This document shows positions 49,821 through 58,927 of a stretch of DNA of 64,000 nt, in pieces (the first letter of the stretch is position 1; each line of letters begins with the position of its first letter). Below the pieces are notes generated by a model. The model did not search any database, was not told the origin of the DNA, and saw only the letters and a list, made by a program, of their open reading frames with translations. The DNA is from MH13 sp042140245 (GTDB taxonomy: Bacteria; Pseudomonadota; Alphaproteobacteria; Rhizobiales; MH13): positions 1,550,001 to 1,614,000 of the forward strand of contig NZ_CP159483.1 of assembly GCF_042140245.1 (NCBI RefSeq). Reading direction: 5' to 3'. The position numbers and the translations under genes are program-made.

Positions 49821-51614
49821 ATGACCGCGCGCGATGCAGCCCTGAACAATCTGCCTGAATGGGACCTTTCAGCTCTCTATGACGGAATCACAAGCGACCA
49901 GGTGAGCGCAGACCTCGAGAAGGTGCTGGCGGACTCCCAGGCATTTGAGGCGACCTACAAAGGCGAGCTTGCCAATCGTTTGGCTGAGGGCGGGGCAAAG
50001 CTGGCTGAGGCCATCACTTCCTATGAAGCGATCGAAGAGCTTATGGGGCGGCTCTATTCGTTTGCCGGCCTGGTCTACTCAGAAAACACCACCGACCCTG
50101 AACGCGCGAAGTTTTTTGGTGATTGCCAGGAAAAACTGACAACAGCCTCATCGCACCTCATCTTTTTCACCTTGGAACTCACCAAGCTGGATGATGACGA
50201 GCTTGCTGCCGGATACGCCGACGAGGCGCTTGCCCGCTACAAGCCCTGGATTGACGACACGCTGCGCGAAAAGCCCTACCAGTTGGAAGATCGCCTGGAG
50301 CAGTTGCTGCATGAAAAATCGGTCACCGGGCGTGCAGCTTGGAACCGGCTGTTTGATGAAACGATTGCCAGCTTGCGCTTCGACGTTGATGGCCAGTCGC
50401 TATCGCTGGAACCAACGCTCTCGCTGCTCCAGGACAATGATGGGGCCAAGCGGAAGGCGGCTGCGGAAGCCGTTAGCCAGACCCTTGGTGGCGAGCTGCG
50501 AACGTTCACATTGATCACCAATGTTTTGGCCAAAGACAAGGAAATCTCTGACCGGTGGCGCGGCTTTGAGGATGTTGCCGACAGCCGCCACTTGGCCAAC
50601 CGGGTTGAGGGTGAGGTGGTCGACGCACTGGTATCGTCGGTTCGAGCCAGCTTTCCCAAGCTTTCCCATCGCTACTATGCGCTCAAAGCGAAATGGATGG
50701 GTCAGGATGCGCTCGACTATTGGGACCGCAACGCGCCTCTGCCCAATGCTGATAAAAAGCTGATCGGTTGGGATGAGGCTAAGGGCATTGTGCTTGATGC
50801 CTATCAGCGGTTTTCGCCGGAAATGGCGACCATCGGTAAGCGGTTCTTTGATGAGAACTGGATTGATGCGCCGTCACGAGAGGGCAAATCGCCGGGCGCC
50901 TTTTCTCATCCGACTGTGCCAAGTGCGCATCCTTACATTCTGCTCAACTATCAAGGTCGCACACGTGATGTGATGACGCTTGCCCATGAGCTTGGCCATG
51001 GTGTGCACCAGGTGCTTGCTGGCAGACAGGGTGCGCTGATGGCGCAGACGCCGCTGACGCTTGCAGAAACGGCCAGTGTGTTTGGCGAGATGCTGACCTT
51101 CCGCTCGGTGCTGTCGCAAACCGATGATGTCGCTCAGCGCAAGAGCCTGTTGGCGGGCAAGGTTGAGGACATGATCAACACGGTTGTGCGCCAGATCGCG
51201 TTCTACACGTTTGAACGCAAAGTGCATGAAGCGCGCAAGCAAGGCGAACTGACCTCTGAGCAGCTCTGTGATCTTTGGATTTCGGTTCAACATGAGAGCC
51301 TGGGCGATGCGGTGCGATTTGATGATGGCTACCGTCCGTTCTGGACCTATATTGGCCACTTCATCCACTCGCCCTTCTATGTCTATGCCTATGCGTTCGG
51401 GGACTGTCTGGTGAATGCACTCTATGCCCGTTACGAGAACGCGCATGCGGGCTTTACTGAGCATTATCTGGACCTGCTGCGCGCGGGTGGCTCCAAGCCC
51501 TATAGCGAACTGTTGGTGCCGTTTGGCCTTGATGCGCGTGATCCCAACTTCTGGCAGGCCGGGCTGAATGTGATTTCAGGCTTCATTGATGAGCTTGAGG
51601 CCTTAGACGCGTAA
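49821..51614 (+). CDS. pepF: Oligoendopeptidase F family M3 metallopeptidase
   Basis: 597 residues, normal for the clade. N-terminal helical part (LPEWDLSALYDGITSDQVSA) and M3 catalytic part with zinc motif TLAHELGHGVHQ near residue 389 and the third ligand Glu in LAETASVFGEM near residue 414. RPFWTYIGHFIHSPFYVYAY near residue 510 lines the substrate cavity. Cytoplasmic hydrolysis of small peptides. Single gene; a palindromic intergenic repeat follows. Confidence 0.94.
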   Translation: MTARDAALNNLPEWDLSALYDGITSDQVSADLEKVLADSQAFEATYKGELANRLAEGGAKLAEAITSYEAIEELMGRLYSFAGLVYSENTTDPERAKFFGDCQEKLTTASSHLIFFTLELTKLDDDELAAGYADEALARYKPWIDDTLREKPYQLEDRLEQLLHEKSVTGRAAWNRLFDETIASLRFDVDGQSLSLEPTLSLLQDNDGAKRKAAAEAVSQTLGGELRTFTLITNVLAKDKEISDRWRGFEDVADSRHLANRVEGEVVDALVSSVRASFPKLSHRYYALKAKWMGQDALDYWDRNAPLPNADKKLIGWDEAKGIVLDAYQRFSPEMATIGKRFFDENWIDAPSREGKSPGAFSHPTVPSAHPYILLNYQGRTRDVMTLAHELGHGVHQVLAGRQGALMAQTPLTLAETASVFGEMLTFRSVLSQTDDVAQRKSLLAGKVEDMINTVVRQIAFYTFERKVHEARKQGELTSEQLCDLWISVQHESLGDAVRFDDGYRPFWTYIGHFIHSPFYVYAYAFGDCLVNALYARYENAHAGFTEHYLDLLRAGGSKPYSELLVPFGLDARDPNFWQAGLNVISGFIDELEALDA

Positions 51615-51635
51615 GCTGCCCCGCCACACCATTGT

Positions 51636-51710
51636 TATTGCCGGGCGTGACCCGGCATCCACTTCGCTGGTAGGCCTTTGCCTGGTTCCTCGGATCAAGT
51701 CCGAGGATAC
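51636..51710. repeat. Palindromic intergenic repeat (REP-like)
   Basis: Two neighbouring palindromes: TGCCGGG (51639-51645) with CCCGGCA (51651-51657), and TCCTCGGA (51687-51694) with TCCGAGGA (51700-51707) around TCAAG. Sequences of this form (GGGTCA..., CGGATCAAGTCCGAGG) are dispersed in many Hyphomicrobiales genomes. Only one copy is seen in this window, after pepF. Confidence 0.6.
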
Positions 51711-51783
51711 CACAGTGGAATGCTGAATTTATTGGCCTATCTATGCGTAGCAGAGCATCCCCCCTCGCATGTGAAAGACAGCA

Positions 51784-53208
51784 ATGGCCAATGAGCGCAA
51801 CGACAATGAACGCAACCGCCTGACAGGACGGCTAGGGCGCTACGCTCGCGTTGGTACATCGGTCGGTGGTGTTGCGGCGACCATGGCGCGGCGTCGGCTA
51901 TTCGGTGGGGCGAAGGTCAATCCTGCTGATGCTGAGGCGTTGGCCGAAGCGCTGGGTGGGCTGAAAGGCCCATTGATGAAAGTTGCGCAGCTTATCTCCA
52001 CGATTCCAGATGCAGTTCCAGCAGAATATGCCGCTGAGTTGCAGAAGCTGCAAAGCGAGGCGCCGCCGATGGGCTGGGCGTTCGTGAAGCGGCGCATGCG
52101 CGCGGAACTGGGTGCTGGTTGGCAGCAAAGATTTGAAAGCTTTGAGCACGCACCGACGGCGGCGGCATCGCTGGGGCAAGTGCACAAGGCCCGCTCGCTG
52201 GATGGCCACGATCTGGCGGTGAAGCTGCAATATCCAGATATGGCCTCGGCGGTGGCGGCTGACCTTCAGCAGCTTGATTTCATCTTTTCGCTGTTCCGCC
52301 GCATGGATGCGGCCATCGATCCATCGGAGATGAAGCAGGAGACCGCCGAACGTCTGCGCGAGGAACTCGACTACGTGCTCGAGGCGGCCCATGCTCGCCT
52401 TTATCGTAACTTTTTTGGAACAGATGATGCACTGGTGCGTGTGCCGGATGTGGTGGATGAGCTTTCAACCGGGCGTTTGCTGACACTTGGATGGCTGGAC
52501 GGCGAGAAAATCCTTGATTTCAAGGACGAGAGCCAGGAGGTGCGCAACCGGCTTTCAACCGCCATCTTCCACGCCTGGTGGCGGCCCTTTGCCCATATCG
52601 GTGTCATCCATGGCGACCCGCATCTTGGCAACTATCAGGTGTTTAAGCGAGATGGCGCGCCGGAAGGCATCAACCTTCTGGACTATGGTTGCATCCGCAA
52701 GTTCCCTGCCCGGTTCGTTGAAGGGGTTCTCCAGCTCAACGAAGGGCTGATGAAGGATGACGAAGATCAAATCGTCCATGCTTATGAGCTTTGGGGTTTT
52801 GAGAACCTGACCAAAGAGCTGCGCGATGTGCTCAACATCTGGGCGCGTTTCATCAATGGGCCTCTTCTAGAAGACAAGGTGCGCGCTGTGGCTGCAGGTG
52901 TGAATGCCACCGAGTATGGCCGCGAGCAGGCGATCATGGTGCGCAAGGAGCTTCAGCGTCTTGGCCCGGTGAAAATTCCGCGCGAGTTTGTCTTTATGGA
53001 CCGGGCGGCCATTGGTCTGGGTGGGGTTTTCTTGCACCTCAAAGCAGAGCTCAATTTCTATCAGCTGTTCCAGAAAGAGATTGAAGACTTCAACGCCGCA
53101 CAGCTGGTCGAGAAGCAAACCGAGGCGATGATCGAAGCTGGGCTGGAGCCTATTTCAGTGCAAGAGCATGGCCTAGATGCCCTCGAACCAGCGATCGCAG
53201 CGCAATAA
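51784..53208 (+). CDS. ABC1/UbiB-family atypical kinase
   Basis: 474 residues. ABC1 marks: LKGPLMKVAQLISTIPDAVP near residue 60 (the KxGQ element, here KVAQ), the Ala-rich nucleotide loop TAAASLGQVHKA near residue 125, Lys in LAVKLQYPD, Glu in LREELDYVLEAAHARLY, and catalytic HGDPHLGNYQVF near residue 279 with DYGCIRKF as the metal-binding DFG. Family members support ubiquinone synthesis or lipid homeostasis at the membrane; this protein has no C-terminal membrane helices as UbiB has. Upstream of the aa3 subunit IV gene by 96 bases. Confidence 0.9.
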   Translation: MANERNDNERNRLTGRLGRYARVGTSVGGVAATMARRRLFGGAKVNPADAEALAEALGGLKGPLMKVAQLISTIPDAVPAEYAAELQKLQSEAPPMGWAFVKRRMRAELGAGWQQRFESFEHAPTAAASLGQVHKARSLDGHDLAVKLQYPDMASAVAADLQQLDFIFSLFRRMDAAIDPSEMKQETAERLREELDYVLEAAHARLYRNFFGTDDALVRVPDVVDELSTGRLLTLGWLDGEKILDFKDESQEVRNRLSTAIFHAWWRPFAHIGVIHGDPHLGNYQVFKRDGAPEGINLLDYGCIRKFPARFVEGVLQLNEGLMKDDEDQIVHAYELWGFENLTKELRDVLNIWARFINGPLLEDKVRAVAAGVNATEYGREQAIMVRKELQRLGPVKIPREFVFMDRAAIGLGGVFLHLKAELNFYQLFQKEIEDFNAAQLVEKQTEAMIEAGLEPISVQEHGLDALEPAIAAQ

Positions 53209-53304
53209 GAGACGCTTTGGCGGTCAGAGTGCATTGTCAGCCGCCGCCAAGCTGGTGTAAGCGCTTTGACCAATCCCAGTCATGCCGATTTTAGGAGAGC
53301 GCCC

Positions 53305-53451
53305 GTGTCTGACGCTGCCGAGAAGACCACGCCCGTTGCCAACGATTACAACGAGCACAACCGCACATTTGAAATCTTTATCCAGCTGCTGAAATGGGGC
53401 ACCGTACTTGTTGTCCTGGTGCTGATCCTGATGGCGATTTTCTTGCTCTAA
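53305..53451 (+). CDS. aa3-type cytochrome c oxidase subunit IV
   Basis: 48 residues with GTG start and AGGAG 7 bases before it. A short polar part with DYNEHNRTFEIFIQLLKWGT is followed by one membrane helix (VLVVLVLILMAIFLL). This is the bacterial aa3 subunit IV type, a single-helix peptide attached to the oxidase core. It stands apart from the cox genes and next to the transhydrogenase genes, an arrangement common in alphaproteobacteria. Confidence 0.88.
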   Translation: MSDAAEKTTPVANDYNEHNRTFEIFIQLLKWGTVLVVLVLILMAIFLL

Positions 53452-53587
53452 ACAGGCATTGCCCTATCTGGCGGGATAGTCTGCCAGCCAAGGCTGGTTG
53501 CGCTGACGCAGCCACAATGCTTGGTTGTTCTCTCATTTGTTTCCAAGGTCCAGGTTCTCTGGGTCCGCGTATCAAGGACGCATTTCC

Positions 53588-54799
53588 ATGGTCAAAATTG
53601 CGGTTCCGGCAGAGACCGACCCCAATGAGGGTCGGGTTGCCATCACGCCCGACACGGTCAAACGCTTCAAAGCGTTAGGTGCTGATGTCACGGTTCAGGC
53701 AGGTGCGGGCACAACCTCGCGCCTCCCAGACGAAGCCTACACCGAAGAAGGTGCAACCATCGCTAAGGATGCCAAGGCGACGGTCGCCGAGGCTGACATT
53801 ATCTTGCGCGTGCGCCGCCCATCCGATGCTGACATGAAGAGCTATCCCAAAGGTGCTCTCCTGGTGGCGTCCATGGACCCATATGGCAATGAAAAATCTG
53901 TCGAGGCGATGGCCAAAGCCGGGCTGACCGGTGTTGCGATGGAGTTCATGCCGCGGATTACCCGCGCTCAGGTGATGGACATTCTTTCCAGTCAGGCCAA
54001 CCTTGCGGGCTACCAAGCGGTGATTGATGCTGCCGAAGTTTATGACCGCGCGATGCCGATGATGATGACGGCGGCTGGCACGGTGCCGGCAGCCAAAGTG
54101 TTCGTCATGGGTGCTGGTGTTGCTGGTCTCCAGGCGATTGCAACGGCCCGTCGGTTGGGTGCCGTTGTTTCTGCCACCGATGTGCGGCCTGCTTCTAAAG
54201 AGCAGGTGGAATCGCTTGGTGCCAAGTTCATTGCTGTTGAGAACGAAGAGTTCAAACAGGCTGAGACATCTGGCGGTTACGCCAAAGAGATGTCCGACGA
54301 TTACAAGAAGCAGCAAGCTGAGCTGGTTGCCTCGCACATTGCCAAGCAAGATATCGTGATCACAACGGCGTTGATACCAGGTCGTCCGGCGCCGCGCCTT
54401 GTAACCAAAGACATGATCAACGCGATGAAACCTGGCTCGGTGCTGGTCGACTTGGCGGTTGAGCGCGGTGGTAACGTGGAAGGTGCAAAAGCGGGTGACG
54501 TGGTCGAGGCTGGCCCTGCCAAAGTTGTTGGCTATCTCAACGTACCCGGGCGGATCGCGGCCACAGCTTCGTTGTTGTTTGCCAAGAACCTCTACTCTTT
54601 TGTCGAGACGTTGATCGACAAAGAAAACAAGGCGCTTGCCATCAACTGGGATGATGAGTTGGTGCAGGCCACTGTGCTGACCCGCGATGGTGCCGTGGTG
54701 CACCCAAACTTCGCACCTAAGAGCGATACCCCCAAAACGGATGCGCCCAAACAGGACGCTGATACATCTGATGCTCCTGAAGAGGAGGCTAAATCATGA
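53588..54799 (+). CDS. pntAA: NAD(P) transhydrogenase subunit alpha part 1
   Basis: 403 residues, the NAD(H)-binding domain I in the cytoplasm. ATG at 53588 gives the family start MVKIAVPAETDPNEGRVAIT. Key parts: AGAGTTSRLPDEAY, the mobile loop MEFMPRITRAQVMDILSSQA, the Rossmann motif MGAGVAGLQAIATARRLGA near residue 175, TTALIPGRPAPRL and GSVLVDLAVERGGN. C-terminal 30 residues are Pro/Asp/Lys-rich. Overlaps pntAB by 4 bases. Part of the complex that makes NADPH from NADH at the expense of the proton gradient. Confidence 0.95.
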   Translation: MVKIAVPAETDPNEGRVAITPDTVKRFKALGADVTVQAGAGTTSRLPDEAYTEEGATIAKDAKATVAEADIILRVRRPSDADMKSYPKGALLVASMDPYGNEKSVEAMAKAGLTGVAMEFMPRITRAQVMDILSSQANLAGYQAVIDAAEVYDRAMPMMMTAAGTVPAAKVFVMGAGVAGLQAIATARRLGAVVSATDVRPASKEQVESLGAKFIAVENEEFKQAETSGGYAKEMSDDYKKQQAELVASHIAKQDIVITTALIPGRPAPRLVTKDMINAMKPGSVLVDLAVERGGNVEGAKAGDVVEAGPAKVVGYLNVPGRIAATASLLFAKNLYSFVETLIDKENKALAINWDDELVQATVLTRDGAVVHPNFAPKSDTPKTDAPKQDADTSDAPEEEAKS

Positions 54800-55284
54800 G
54801 CGATGCAACCAACGAAGCGCTGTTAGAGGCGCGCGAGGCCGCAGAAGCAGCGCAAGACGCGGCGGCACAGGCGGCGGACGCTGCCGCACACGCTACAAGC
54901 ATTGCCGAACGGCTGGCATCCGGCGGGCTGGAAGGCAGTGCTGATGCTATGGCCGCAGTGGCCCATGGAGCAAGCGGCGGGGCAATTGATCCGTTTGTCT
55001 TCCGCCTGTCGATCTTCGTGCTGGCGATCTTTGTTGGCTACTATGTGGTTTGGTCGGTGACACCGGCTTTGCACACCCCGCTTATGTCAGTGACCAACGC
55101 CATCTCTTCGGTGATCGTGGTGGGTGCACTGCTTGCTGTTGGTGTGGATGTGGCAAGCGCCGAAGGCACCGGTTTGGCGCGTGCCTTTGGGTTCGTGGCG
55201 CTGATCCTCGCCTCGGTGAACATCTTTGGTGGCTTTCTCGTCACCCAGAGAATGCTCGCCATGTACAAGAAAAAAGAACGATAG
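54796..55284 (+). CDS. pntAB: NAD(P) transhydrogenase subunit alpha part 2
   Basis: 162 residues. Starts in the stop of pntAA (ATGA). Residues about 1-55 are an Ala/Glu-rich helix not present in shorter homologues (EALLEAREAAEAAQDAAAQA). The rest is membrane part with FVFRLSIFVLAIFVGYYVVW, LMSVTNAISSVIVVGALLAV and a last helix with FGGFLVTQRMLAMYKKKE. Forms part of the proton channel with PntB. Confidence 0.93.
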   Translation: MSDATNEALLEAREAAEAAQDAAAQAADAAAHATSIAERLASGGLEGSADAMAAVAHGASGGAIDPFVFRLSIFVLAIFVGYYVVWSVTPALHTPLMSVTNAISSVIVVGALLAVGVDVASAEGTGLARAFGFVALILASVNIFGGFLVTQRMLAMYKKKER

Positions 55285-55299
55285 GGCGGGACTGAGATC

Positions 55300-56697
55300 A
55301 TGAGTGCTAATCTTGCAGCCCTGTTTTACCTGATTGCAGGTGTTCTTTTCATTATGAGTTTGCGGGGTCTTTCGAGCCCTGAATCCTCGCGCCAAGGCAA
55401 CATGTACGGCATGGTCGGTATGGCCATCGCCGTGGTGACGACACTGTTCCTCACCAACCTCACCATGGGATCGATCCTGCTGATCCTTCTCGGTATCGGG
55501 ATCGGTGGTGGTATCGGTGCGGTCATCGCCAAGCGCATCCCAATGACGGCCATGCCGCAGCTTGTGGCAGCCTTCCACTCGCTGGTTGGTCTGGCCGCTG
55601 TTCTGGTGGCTGCTGCCGCGCTCTACGCGCCGCAGGCTTTTGGATTGGGTGACGTTGGTACCATCAAAACGGCCGCTCTGATTGAGATGGCTTTGGGTGC
55701 TGCCATCGGTGCAATCACGTTCACTGGGTCGATTATCGCTTTCGCCAAGCTTGATGGGCGCATGTCCGGCAAACCGATCATGTTGCCATCACGGCACTTG
55801 ATCAACATCGCTTTGGCTGTTGCGCTTGTGGTGTTGACGGTTGTTCTGGTCGGCACTGAAAGCCACTTCATCTTCTGGATGATTGTGCTGGCAGCCCTGA
55901 TTCTGGGCGTTTTGATCATCATCCCGATTGGTGGCGCCGACATGCCCGTCGTGGTGTCGATGCTTAACTCCTATTCCGGTTGGGCTGCTGCGGGCATTGG
56001 TTTTACGCTTGGCAACACAGCGTTGATCATCACAGGCGCATTGGTCGGTTCATCGGGTGCGATCCTCTCTTACATCATGTGTAAGGGCATGAACCGATCG
56101 TTCTTCTCCGTTATTCTGGGCGGCTTTGGTGGCGATGATGCTGCAGCCGGCGCGGGTGGTGAAGAAGAAACCCGTCCGGTTAAGCAGGGGTCCGCTGACG
56201 ATGCCGCCTTCATGATGAAGAATGCCGGCAAAGTCATCATTGTACCCGGTTACGGTATGGCCGTTGCGCAAGCCCAGCACGCGCTGCGGGAGATGGCTGA
56301 TACGCTGAAAGCTGAAGGCGTGGAGGTGAAGTACGCCATCCACCCTGTGGCTGGCCGTATGCCTGGACACATGAACGTGCTCTTGGCTGAGGCGAACGTG
56401 CCGTACGATGAGGTCTTCGAACTTGAAGACATCAACAGCGAGTTCTCGACCGCTGATGTGGCCTTTGTTATCGGCGCCAACGATGTGACCAACCCGGCAG
56501 CCAAGACCGACCCACAGTCGGCCATCTATGGCATGCCGATCTTGAACGTTGCGGACTCTGGCACTGTGCTGTTTGTCAAACGCGGCATGGCATCTGGCTA
56601 TGCTGGGGTGCAGAACGAGCTGTTCTTCCGCGACAACACGATGATGTTGTTCTCCGATGCCAAGAAGATGGTCGAGGATATTGTGAAGGCGCTTTAG
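55300..56697 (+). CDS. pntB: NAD(P) transhydrogenase subunit beta
   Basis: 465 residues. The N-terminal half is membrane domain II (MSANLAALFYLIAGVLFIMS, AAFHSLVGLAAVLVAAAALY with the channel His, NSYSGWAAAGIGFTLGN). The C-terminal half from about residue 285 is the NADP(H)-binding domain III: VIIVPGYGMAVAQAQHALRE, HPVAGRMPGHMNVLLAEANV, FVIGANDVTNPAAKTDPQSA and VFVKRGMASGYAGVQNELFF. Last gene of the pntAA-pntAB-pntB operon, followed by a terminator. Confidence 0.96.
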   Translation: MSANLAALFYLIAGVLFIMSLRGLSSPESSRQGNMYGMVGMAIAVVTTLFLTNLTMGSILLILLGIGIGGGIGAVIAKRIPMTAMPQLVAAFHSLVGLAAVLVAAAALYAPQAFGLGDVGTIKTAALIEMALGAAIGAITFTGSIIAFAKLDGRMSGKPIMLPSRHLINIALAVALVVLTVVLVGTESHFIFWMIVLAALILGVLIIIPIGGADMPVVVSMLNSYSGWAAAGIGFTLGNTALIITGALVGSSGAILSYIMCKGMNRSFFSVILGGFGGDDAAAGAGGEEETRPVKQGSADDAAFMMKNAGKVIIVPGYGMAVAQAQHALREMADTLKAEGVEVKYAIHPVAGRMPGHMNVLLAEANVPYDEVFELEDINSEFSTADVAFVIGANDVTNPAAKTDPQSAIYGMPILNVADSGTVLFVKRGMASGYAGVQNELFFRDNTMMLFSDAKKMVEDIVKAL

Positions 56698-56726
56698 GGC
56701 TCCGACGTGTCGCAGATATCAAGTTC

Positions 56727-56765
56727 ACAAACCCGCTCAGGTGACCCTGGGCGGGTTTGTTCGTT
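56727..56765 (+). terminator. Terminator of the pnt operon
   Basis: ACAAACCCGC (56727-56736) pairs with GCGGGTTTGT (56751-56760), continued by TCAGG/CCTGG inside with a TGAC loop, and TTCGTTT after. It lies 29 bases after the pntB stop, and over the first codons of the following open frame, which supports a downstream start for that gene. Confidence 0.88.
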
Positions 56766-56775
56766 TCGGGCCAAC

Positions 56776-57429
56776 GTGCTCGCCCGGGCGTTCAACTATC
56801 CTTACAGTCGGCCTTCTGTTCCCGTGCACTTTCATCAAGGGCGTGCTGCCCGCTTTTCGCCGTGTGGCGTGCGAGGGAGCGGACGATCTCTCCACGTGGA
56901 AGGAGTTGGGCTTTGTGCGCCGGTTCTGGCGGTTGGGTCCAACGCAGCCGTGTCAGTCTTGCGGCGCAAGTTTGGTGTAAAGCCGGTCTCTGTGATGCAA
57001 GGGCCTGTGCGTGTTTCCGGCTATGTCACAGCGCACTCAGCCCATATTGCGCGCTATGGCGCTATGCCAGCAACACTGGTCGAGCAGTCGGGTGGGCTCA
57101 CAATGGCCCATCTGCAACTCATTCCGGTTGCGTTCTTACAAGCGCTGGATGCCAGTGAAGCTGTTGGCACTAATTATGATCGGGTATGGCTGGAGCAGCG
57201 CATCGACGTGCCATGGCTTGGCGTGCGTCTGACCGGTGTGTGGACGTATCGGTCGCTCCATGGCCCGGTCGTCAACGGCGAAGGTTTGATGGAACTCGGC
57301 CCTCAGAAGCAAGCCCTTGCTCATGCAGCTGAATGTGCTGGATGGCAGCTAGAGTTGGAGCCGTTTGTTTATCTGATGGTGCGTGATGCAGGTTTTAGAG
57401 GCGCAGTAACCCAGGCCTTGAAAGCCTAA
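56776..57429 (+). CDS. Conserved hypothetical protein
   Basis: 217 residues from a GTG at 56776. The frame is open from 56707, but the pnt terminator covers that part. Not assigned to a named family. Visible features: RAFNYPYSRPSVPVHFHQG near the start, APVLAVGSNAAVSVLRRKFG near residue 70, where a GSN turn follows a hydrophobic strand as in gamma-glutamylcyclotransferase-like folds, SGYVTAHSAHIARYGAMPAT near residue 100, then a helical C-terminus. Cytoplasmic by composition. A relation to the cyclotransferase fold is only a suspicion. Single gene. Confidence 0.6.
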   Translation: MLARAFNYPYSRPSVPVHFHQGRAARFSPCGVRGSGRSLHVEGVGLCAPVLAVGSNAAVSVLRRKFGVKPVSVMQGPVRVSGYVTAHSAHIARYGAMPATLVEQSGGLTMAHLQLIPVAFLQALDASEAVGTNYDRVWLEQRIDVPWLGVRLTGVWTYRSLHGPVVNGEGLMELGPQKQALAHAAECAGWQLELEPFVYLMVRDAGFRGAVTQALKA

Positions 57430-57437
57430 GGCAGAAC

Positions 57438-58310
57438 CTAGTTCACCCGGCCGAGGCCCTGCATTGCAACGCGATTGTTTTCATCAATCGTCAAGGCGCG
57501 CTGATAGGACACGCGGGCGTTTTCTAAGCTGCCTGCGGCCTCATACGCGATTCCGCGATTGATCCACGCATCGATGTTGCGCGAGTCGCGGCCGAGCACG
57601 GCATCAAAGTCTTCAATCGAAGCGCTCCAATCCCGCAGGGCCAGATAGCTTAAGCCGCGCGCCATGTAAGGTTCGGTGGCATTGGGATTGAAGCCAATGG
57701 CGGTGGTGAAATCTTCAATCGCCAGCACATGATTGTTCTGTGACTGGAAGATAAGCGCGCGGTTGTAATAAGCGCGCGCATCAGAAGAATTGAGCAGGAT
57801 AGCTCGCTCATAGTCCGACAAGGCTTCCGGGAAACGTCCAGCTTCGCGATAGATGTTGCCGCGCCCCACATAGGCAGCATCATAGGCCGGGTTGGCAGCG
57901 ATAGCGGCAGAGTAGTCGGCCAGGGCCTGCGCGCTGTTGCCCATCTCACGATGAACAAGGGCGCGGTTGGCAAGAGCCTGGTAAAAGCTCGGGTTGAGCG
58001 CCAACGCCTGATTGAAATCGGCCAGCGCATCATTGTAGCGACCCTCGCGACCATAGGCCGTGCCACGCATATTGTAGGCACCAGGGTCTTGCGGATTGGA
58101 TGAGATGACTTCGGTGAGCGAGGCGATGTTTACCGCTTGGCTTGCAGCTAGCGGCCCGGTGGCCTGGTTGAGACCAGCGGTTTGACATGCGGCCAAAAAG
58201 AGAGCCGCGCAGGTAGCAAGCGCAACACGCGGCATCCAGCGCAAGGTCGACGCTCGATGGGCCGTTTGCTTGCCTTGGTTGGTGTCAAAGTGTGGTGAAA
58301 CGCAAACCAT
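57438..58310 (-). CDS. TPR-repeat lipoprotein
   Basis: 290 residues from ATG 58310, which has TGAGGG just ahead. A 25-residue polar start leads to a hydrophobic stretch with a lipobox (LFLAACQTAG), so it is exported and lipid-anchored; a start at 58235 (MPRVALATC) would give a short conventional signal. Residues about 70-285 are six tetratricopeptide repeats of 34 residues: AYNMRGTAYGREGRYNDALA, ALANRALVHREMGNSAQALA, AYVGRGNIYREAGRFPEALS, AYYNRALIFQSQNNHVLAIE and so on. Similar to NlpI-like adaptors of cell-wall enzymes. Partner unknown. Confidence 0.88.
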   Translation of the reverse strand: MVCVSPHFDTNQGKQTAHRASTLRWMPRVALATCAALFLAACQTAGLNQATGPLAASQAVNIASLTEVISSNPQDPGAYNMRGTAYGREGRYNDALADFNQALALNPSFYQALANRALVHREMGNSAQALADYSAAIAANPAYDAAYVGRGNIYREAGRFPEALSDYERAILLNSSDARAYYNRALIFQSQNNHVLAIEDFTTAIGFNPNATEPYMARGLSYLALRDWSASIEDFDAVLGRDSRNIDAWINRGIAYEAAGSLENARVSYQRALTIDENNRVAMQGLGRVN

Positions 58311-58450
58311 GAAAACCCTCAGCATGACCCCGGTGGAGCGCGCTGCTAGACTAGAACGCGCAATCCCCGCGCTACAATGATGCGCATCATAGGCGCATCG
58401 TCCAGCTTTGGTGAGGGGTTATTCTGGCAGAATAGGGGCTGGCGCCAGAC

Positions 58451-58675
58451 TTAACGGCGGCCTTTGCCTGGAAGCAGACCTTCGCGCTGTGCGCGTTTAC
58501 GGGCCAGCTTGCGAGCACGACGAATGGCTTCAGCCTTTTCGCGGGCTTTCTTTTCAGACGGCTTTTCGTAATGGCCGCGAAGTTTCATTTCACGAAAGAT
58601 GCCTTCACGCTGCATCTTCTTTTTCAGGGCTTTGAGCGCCTGATCAACATTGTTGTCCCGAACGAGTACCTGCAC
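58451..58675 (-). CDS. rpsU: 30S ribosomal protein S21
   Basis: 74 residues, GTG start with AGGATGAC ahead. MQVLVRDNNVDQALKALKKK and REGIFREMKLRGHYEKPSEK are the S21 consensus; the tail is Arg/Lys-rich, as in the alphaproteobacterial form. Binds the 3' end region of 16S rRNA in the small subunit and helps initiation. Upstream 252 bases to purK hold no gene that can be supported. Confidence 0.95.
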   Translation of the reverse strand: MQVLVRDNNVDQALKALKKKMQREGIFREMKLRGHYEKPSEKKAREKAEAIRRARKLARKRAQREGLLPGKGRR

Positions 58676-58927
58676 GTGTCATCCTGTCGTTGTCGCCGTG
58701 GCCTATGCTTTGCCGTGCCAGAGGGCGAAAAGGGTGTTTTGTTTCAATGCGTTGTAGATCAACAGAGTATTGGGCCAAACCAGCAGCAAAGCCGCGTTTG
58801 GACGCCCCAATGGCCGCCCGATGGCGCTCCTCATCCAACCTACAATGCGGAATGAGGTGGGCGGATACCAGATCGACTGCGGTTTGTCCACAAAGCTGAC
58901 ATGCTTTTGCACGCGGTTGGCCTGACT

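Noticed and set aside
58676..58927. Small minus-strand frame of 69 codons before rpsU
   Set aside because: No ribosome-binding site, no family match, and several overlapping frames of similar size; treated as intergenic.
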